Part shown: positions 62,806 to 64,000 of the stretch, piece by piece | Numbering within the stretch: position 1 is the first letter of the stretch | How the letters are laid out: each line of letters starts with the position of its first letter | From: Lachnospiraceae bacterium | Lineage (GTDB): Bacteria > Bacillota > Clostridia > Lachnospirales > Lachnospiraceae | Assembly: GCA_016287675.1 (NCBI GenBank) | Contig: JAEFAR010000006.1 | Coordinates: 1-64,000, forward strand | DNA length: 64,000 nucleotides | Direction: 5' to 3' | The notes under the pieces: generated by a model | What the model saw: only the letters and a program-made list of their open reading frames with translations | Databases searched by the model: none | What the model was told of the DNA's origin: nothing | Program-made: the position numbers and the translations under genes

Positions 62806-63153
62806 AATATAAAACTCCTTTCTGATAAAGAAATTAGTATACGGTACGTTAAACAACCTTATCTGTCCTTTGGCCCGATCGTTTAACCTTCGTTAAGTGG
62901 TATTTTACCACATTATTATAAAAAAAGCGACAAAAAAGCTGATAAAAATTGTTTTTGAAAAGAAAAAAATTGAAAAAGTGTTTTTTAAAAGGAAAATAGT
63001 AAAAAAATAAGAAAACAATTTTTAAATGTTAGCACAAAAATTTTTTAAGTGCTATAATAGAAAAGGTTTCTATCCGAAAAAGATGGTTGCAGCCTTTTTA
63101 TCGTTGCAATCTCCAAAATTTTCTAATAATAATGATCGAATCAGGAGGATACT
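62806..63153 (+). promoter_or_regulatory. Gap of 348 bases upstream of the last chemoreceptor gene, with a CIRCE-like inverted repeat
   Basis: AT-rich, no gene. At 63029-63055 there is TTAGCAC-N13-GTGCTAT, which has the outer seven bases and spacing of a CIRCE site but not the inner TC/GA. It overlaps a TATAAT box at 63053-63058. A probable ribosome site AGGAGG precedes 63154. The minus-strand gene promoter is not clear. Confidence 0.5.
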
Positions 63154-64000
63154 ATGAAGAAAAATGAGAGAAGTATTTTAAGCACTATTGTTTTTACCAT
63201 GCTGGTCAGCCTGGCCATAGGCTTTTCCTTTGTTGATTTTGTTGCGGTAAAGCTCATGGAAAGGCATGTTTCGAGAGCCGGTTCGCTTACGGCTTCCGAA
63301 ACCAATGCACGTCTCGGCAATGCAAAGGCAATGATCGTTGTGCTCAGTATCTTTGCGGTTATCGTAACGATCTCACTGATCTGCTTCTACATAAGAAAAG
63401 CCATAATAAAGCCCATAAAGGCATGTGACATGGAGATCTCAAGCATTGCGGGATACGATCTCACTTCGGATGAGAATTATAAGACCATTGAAGCTCTTTC
63501 AAGCCGTAGGGATGAGATCGGGAGCATGGCAGGATGCCTTGTGGTCATGCATGATAATCTGATCGAAATGGCAAAGAAGATAGCGATGTCATCCACGGCT
63601 CTGCAGGGAAGCTCCGAACAGCTGGCTGAAAAGACCATTTCGGTAAACGGAAGTTCAGCCGAGATCAATAAAGCAATGGAGAAGGTCAGTACCGTTGCTA
63701 CCGAACAGGCCAATGAGACCTCTAAGGGTGAGGATATTGTGGCAGCAATGTCGGAAAGGATCAACACGACCATCGACGACACAGCCGCGCTTCACGAGAC
63801 TTCCGTGAAGATCAGGGACGTTAAGGACGAGGGTATCGGTGTGATCAATGAACTGATCAAAAAGACGGCAGAGACCAACAAAGCCGTGGTCCTTGTTAAG
63901 GATGCATTATCCCAGAATAACGATCAGGTTAAGAAGATCGAAGAAGCAAGTAAGGCCATCAATGACATAGCCAGCCAGACAAACCTTCTTTCCCTGAACG
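63154..64000 (+). CDS. Methyl-accepting chemotaxis protein (partial, C-terminus beyond window)
   Basis: A transmembrane receptor cut at the right edge (282 codons present). Helix 1 (about 8-30), a very short outside segment (about 30-50), helix 2 (about 52-76, MIVVLSIFAVIVTISLICFYI), HAMP, then the start of the signalling coiled coil and the block [14 protein letters not shown] at the edge. The small outside region suggests sensing through the membrane or the cytoplasm rather than a large ligand-binding domain. ATG preceded by AGGAGG. Confidence 0.92.
   Translation, partial: MKKNERSILSTIVFTMLVSLAIGFSFVDFVAVKLMERHVSRAGSLTASETNARLGNAKAMIVVLSIFAVIVTISLICFYIRKAIIKPIKACDMEISSIAGYDLTSDENYKTIEALSSRRDEIGSMAGCLVVMHDNLIEMAKKIAMSSTALQGSSEQLAEKTISVNGSSAEINKAMEKVSTVATEQANETSKGEDIVAAMSERINTTIDDTAALHETSVKIRDVKDEGIGVINELIKKTAETNKAVVLVKDALSQNNDQVKKIEEASKAINDIASQTNLLSLN

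Overview
The window looks like the chromosome of an anaerobic, motile Firmicute, most likely a polysaccharide-degrading Lachnospiraceae (Butyrivibrio-like). The reasons are moderate GC content, strong AGGAGG ribosome sites, a CIRCE-controlled groESL operon, DAP-type MurE, an [FeFe]-hydrogenase maturase (HydE) with its TM1266-type partner, chemoreceptors, PilZ and FliK-like proteins, and plant-glycan enzymes. No phage, insertion sequence, plasmid or CRISPR locus is visible.

Layout. 1-6.5 kb (minus strand) is a glycan operon: a GH43 lipoprotein, a very large binding protein with N-terminal carbohydrate-binding-like domains, and two sugar ABC permeases (the last cut by the window edge). Its promoter carries three LacI-type operators. 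Next to it lie a YgjV-like membrane protein and a divergent GH2 beta-galactosidase with its own promoter and operator; together these suggest use of galactan or arabinogalactan side chains. 10.7-16.9 kb holds a FliK-like protein, tRNA-Gly, a LytS-type histidine kinase, a DUF3810 metalloprotease-like protein and two small cysteine-motif proteins. 16.9-26.1 kb is housekeeping: groES-groEL, guaB, a PilZ protein, an M16C peptidase, era and recO. 26.5-33.2 kb has an amidohydrolase, a polysaccharide deacetylase, tRNA-Val and tRNA-Met, a protein with a FliM-like N-terminus, a metal-binding domain protein, ispF, cysS, mrnC, rlmB and tRNA-Thr. 33.6-41.3 kb carries a TM1266-type regulator with hydE, an amidase-like protein, a TruA-like protein, pyrC, pyrF, an asparagine-synthetase-like protein and greA. 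41.5-47.8 kb has a second histidine kinase, a chemoreceptor, a DegV protein and infC-rpmI-rplT behind a long attenuated leader. 47.9-64 kb has a GH27 enzyme, deoC-deoD-cdd nucleoside salvage, a 2-hydroxyacid dehydrogenase, a histidine phosphatase, an SbcD/SbcC-like pair, murE, a membrane-anchored solute-binding protein, carB, a minus-strand membrane protein and the start of another chemoreceptor.

The most unusual signal is not a protein. Three intergenic stretches (10577-10766, 28001-28295, 33202-33412) are dense nested palindromes placed exactly at gene 3' ends. The 33.2 kb element is bounded by a perfect 21-bp inverted repeat of the tRNA-Thr 3' end. The 28 kb region contains several direct and inverted fragments of the tRNA-Met 3' half. 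The 10.6 kb element is bounded by a 16-bp inverted repeat that includes part of a stop codon. Elements 1 and 3 share one plan (outer repeat, double stem closing two small hairpins, terminator hairpin, outer repeat) with different sequences. Other oddities are proteins whose usual catalytic residue is changed: an amidase-like protein, a TruA-like protein with Glu for Asp, and an AsnB-like protein without Cys2.
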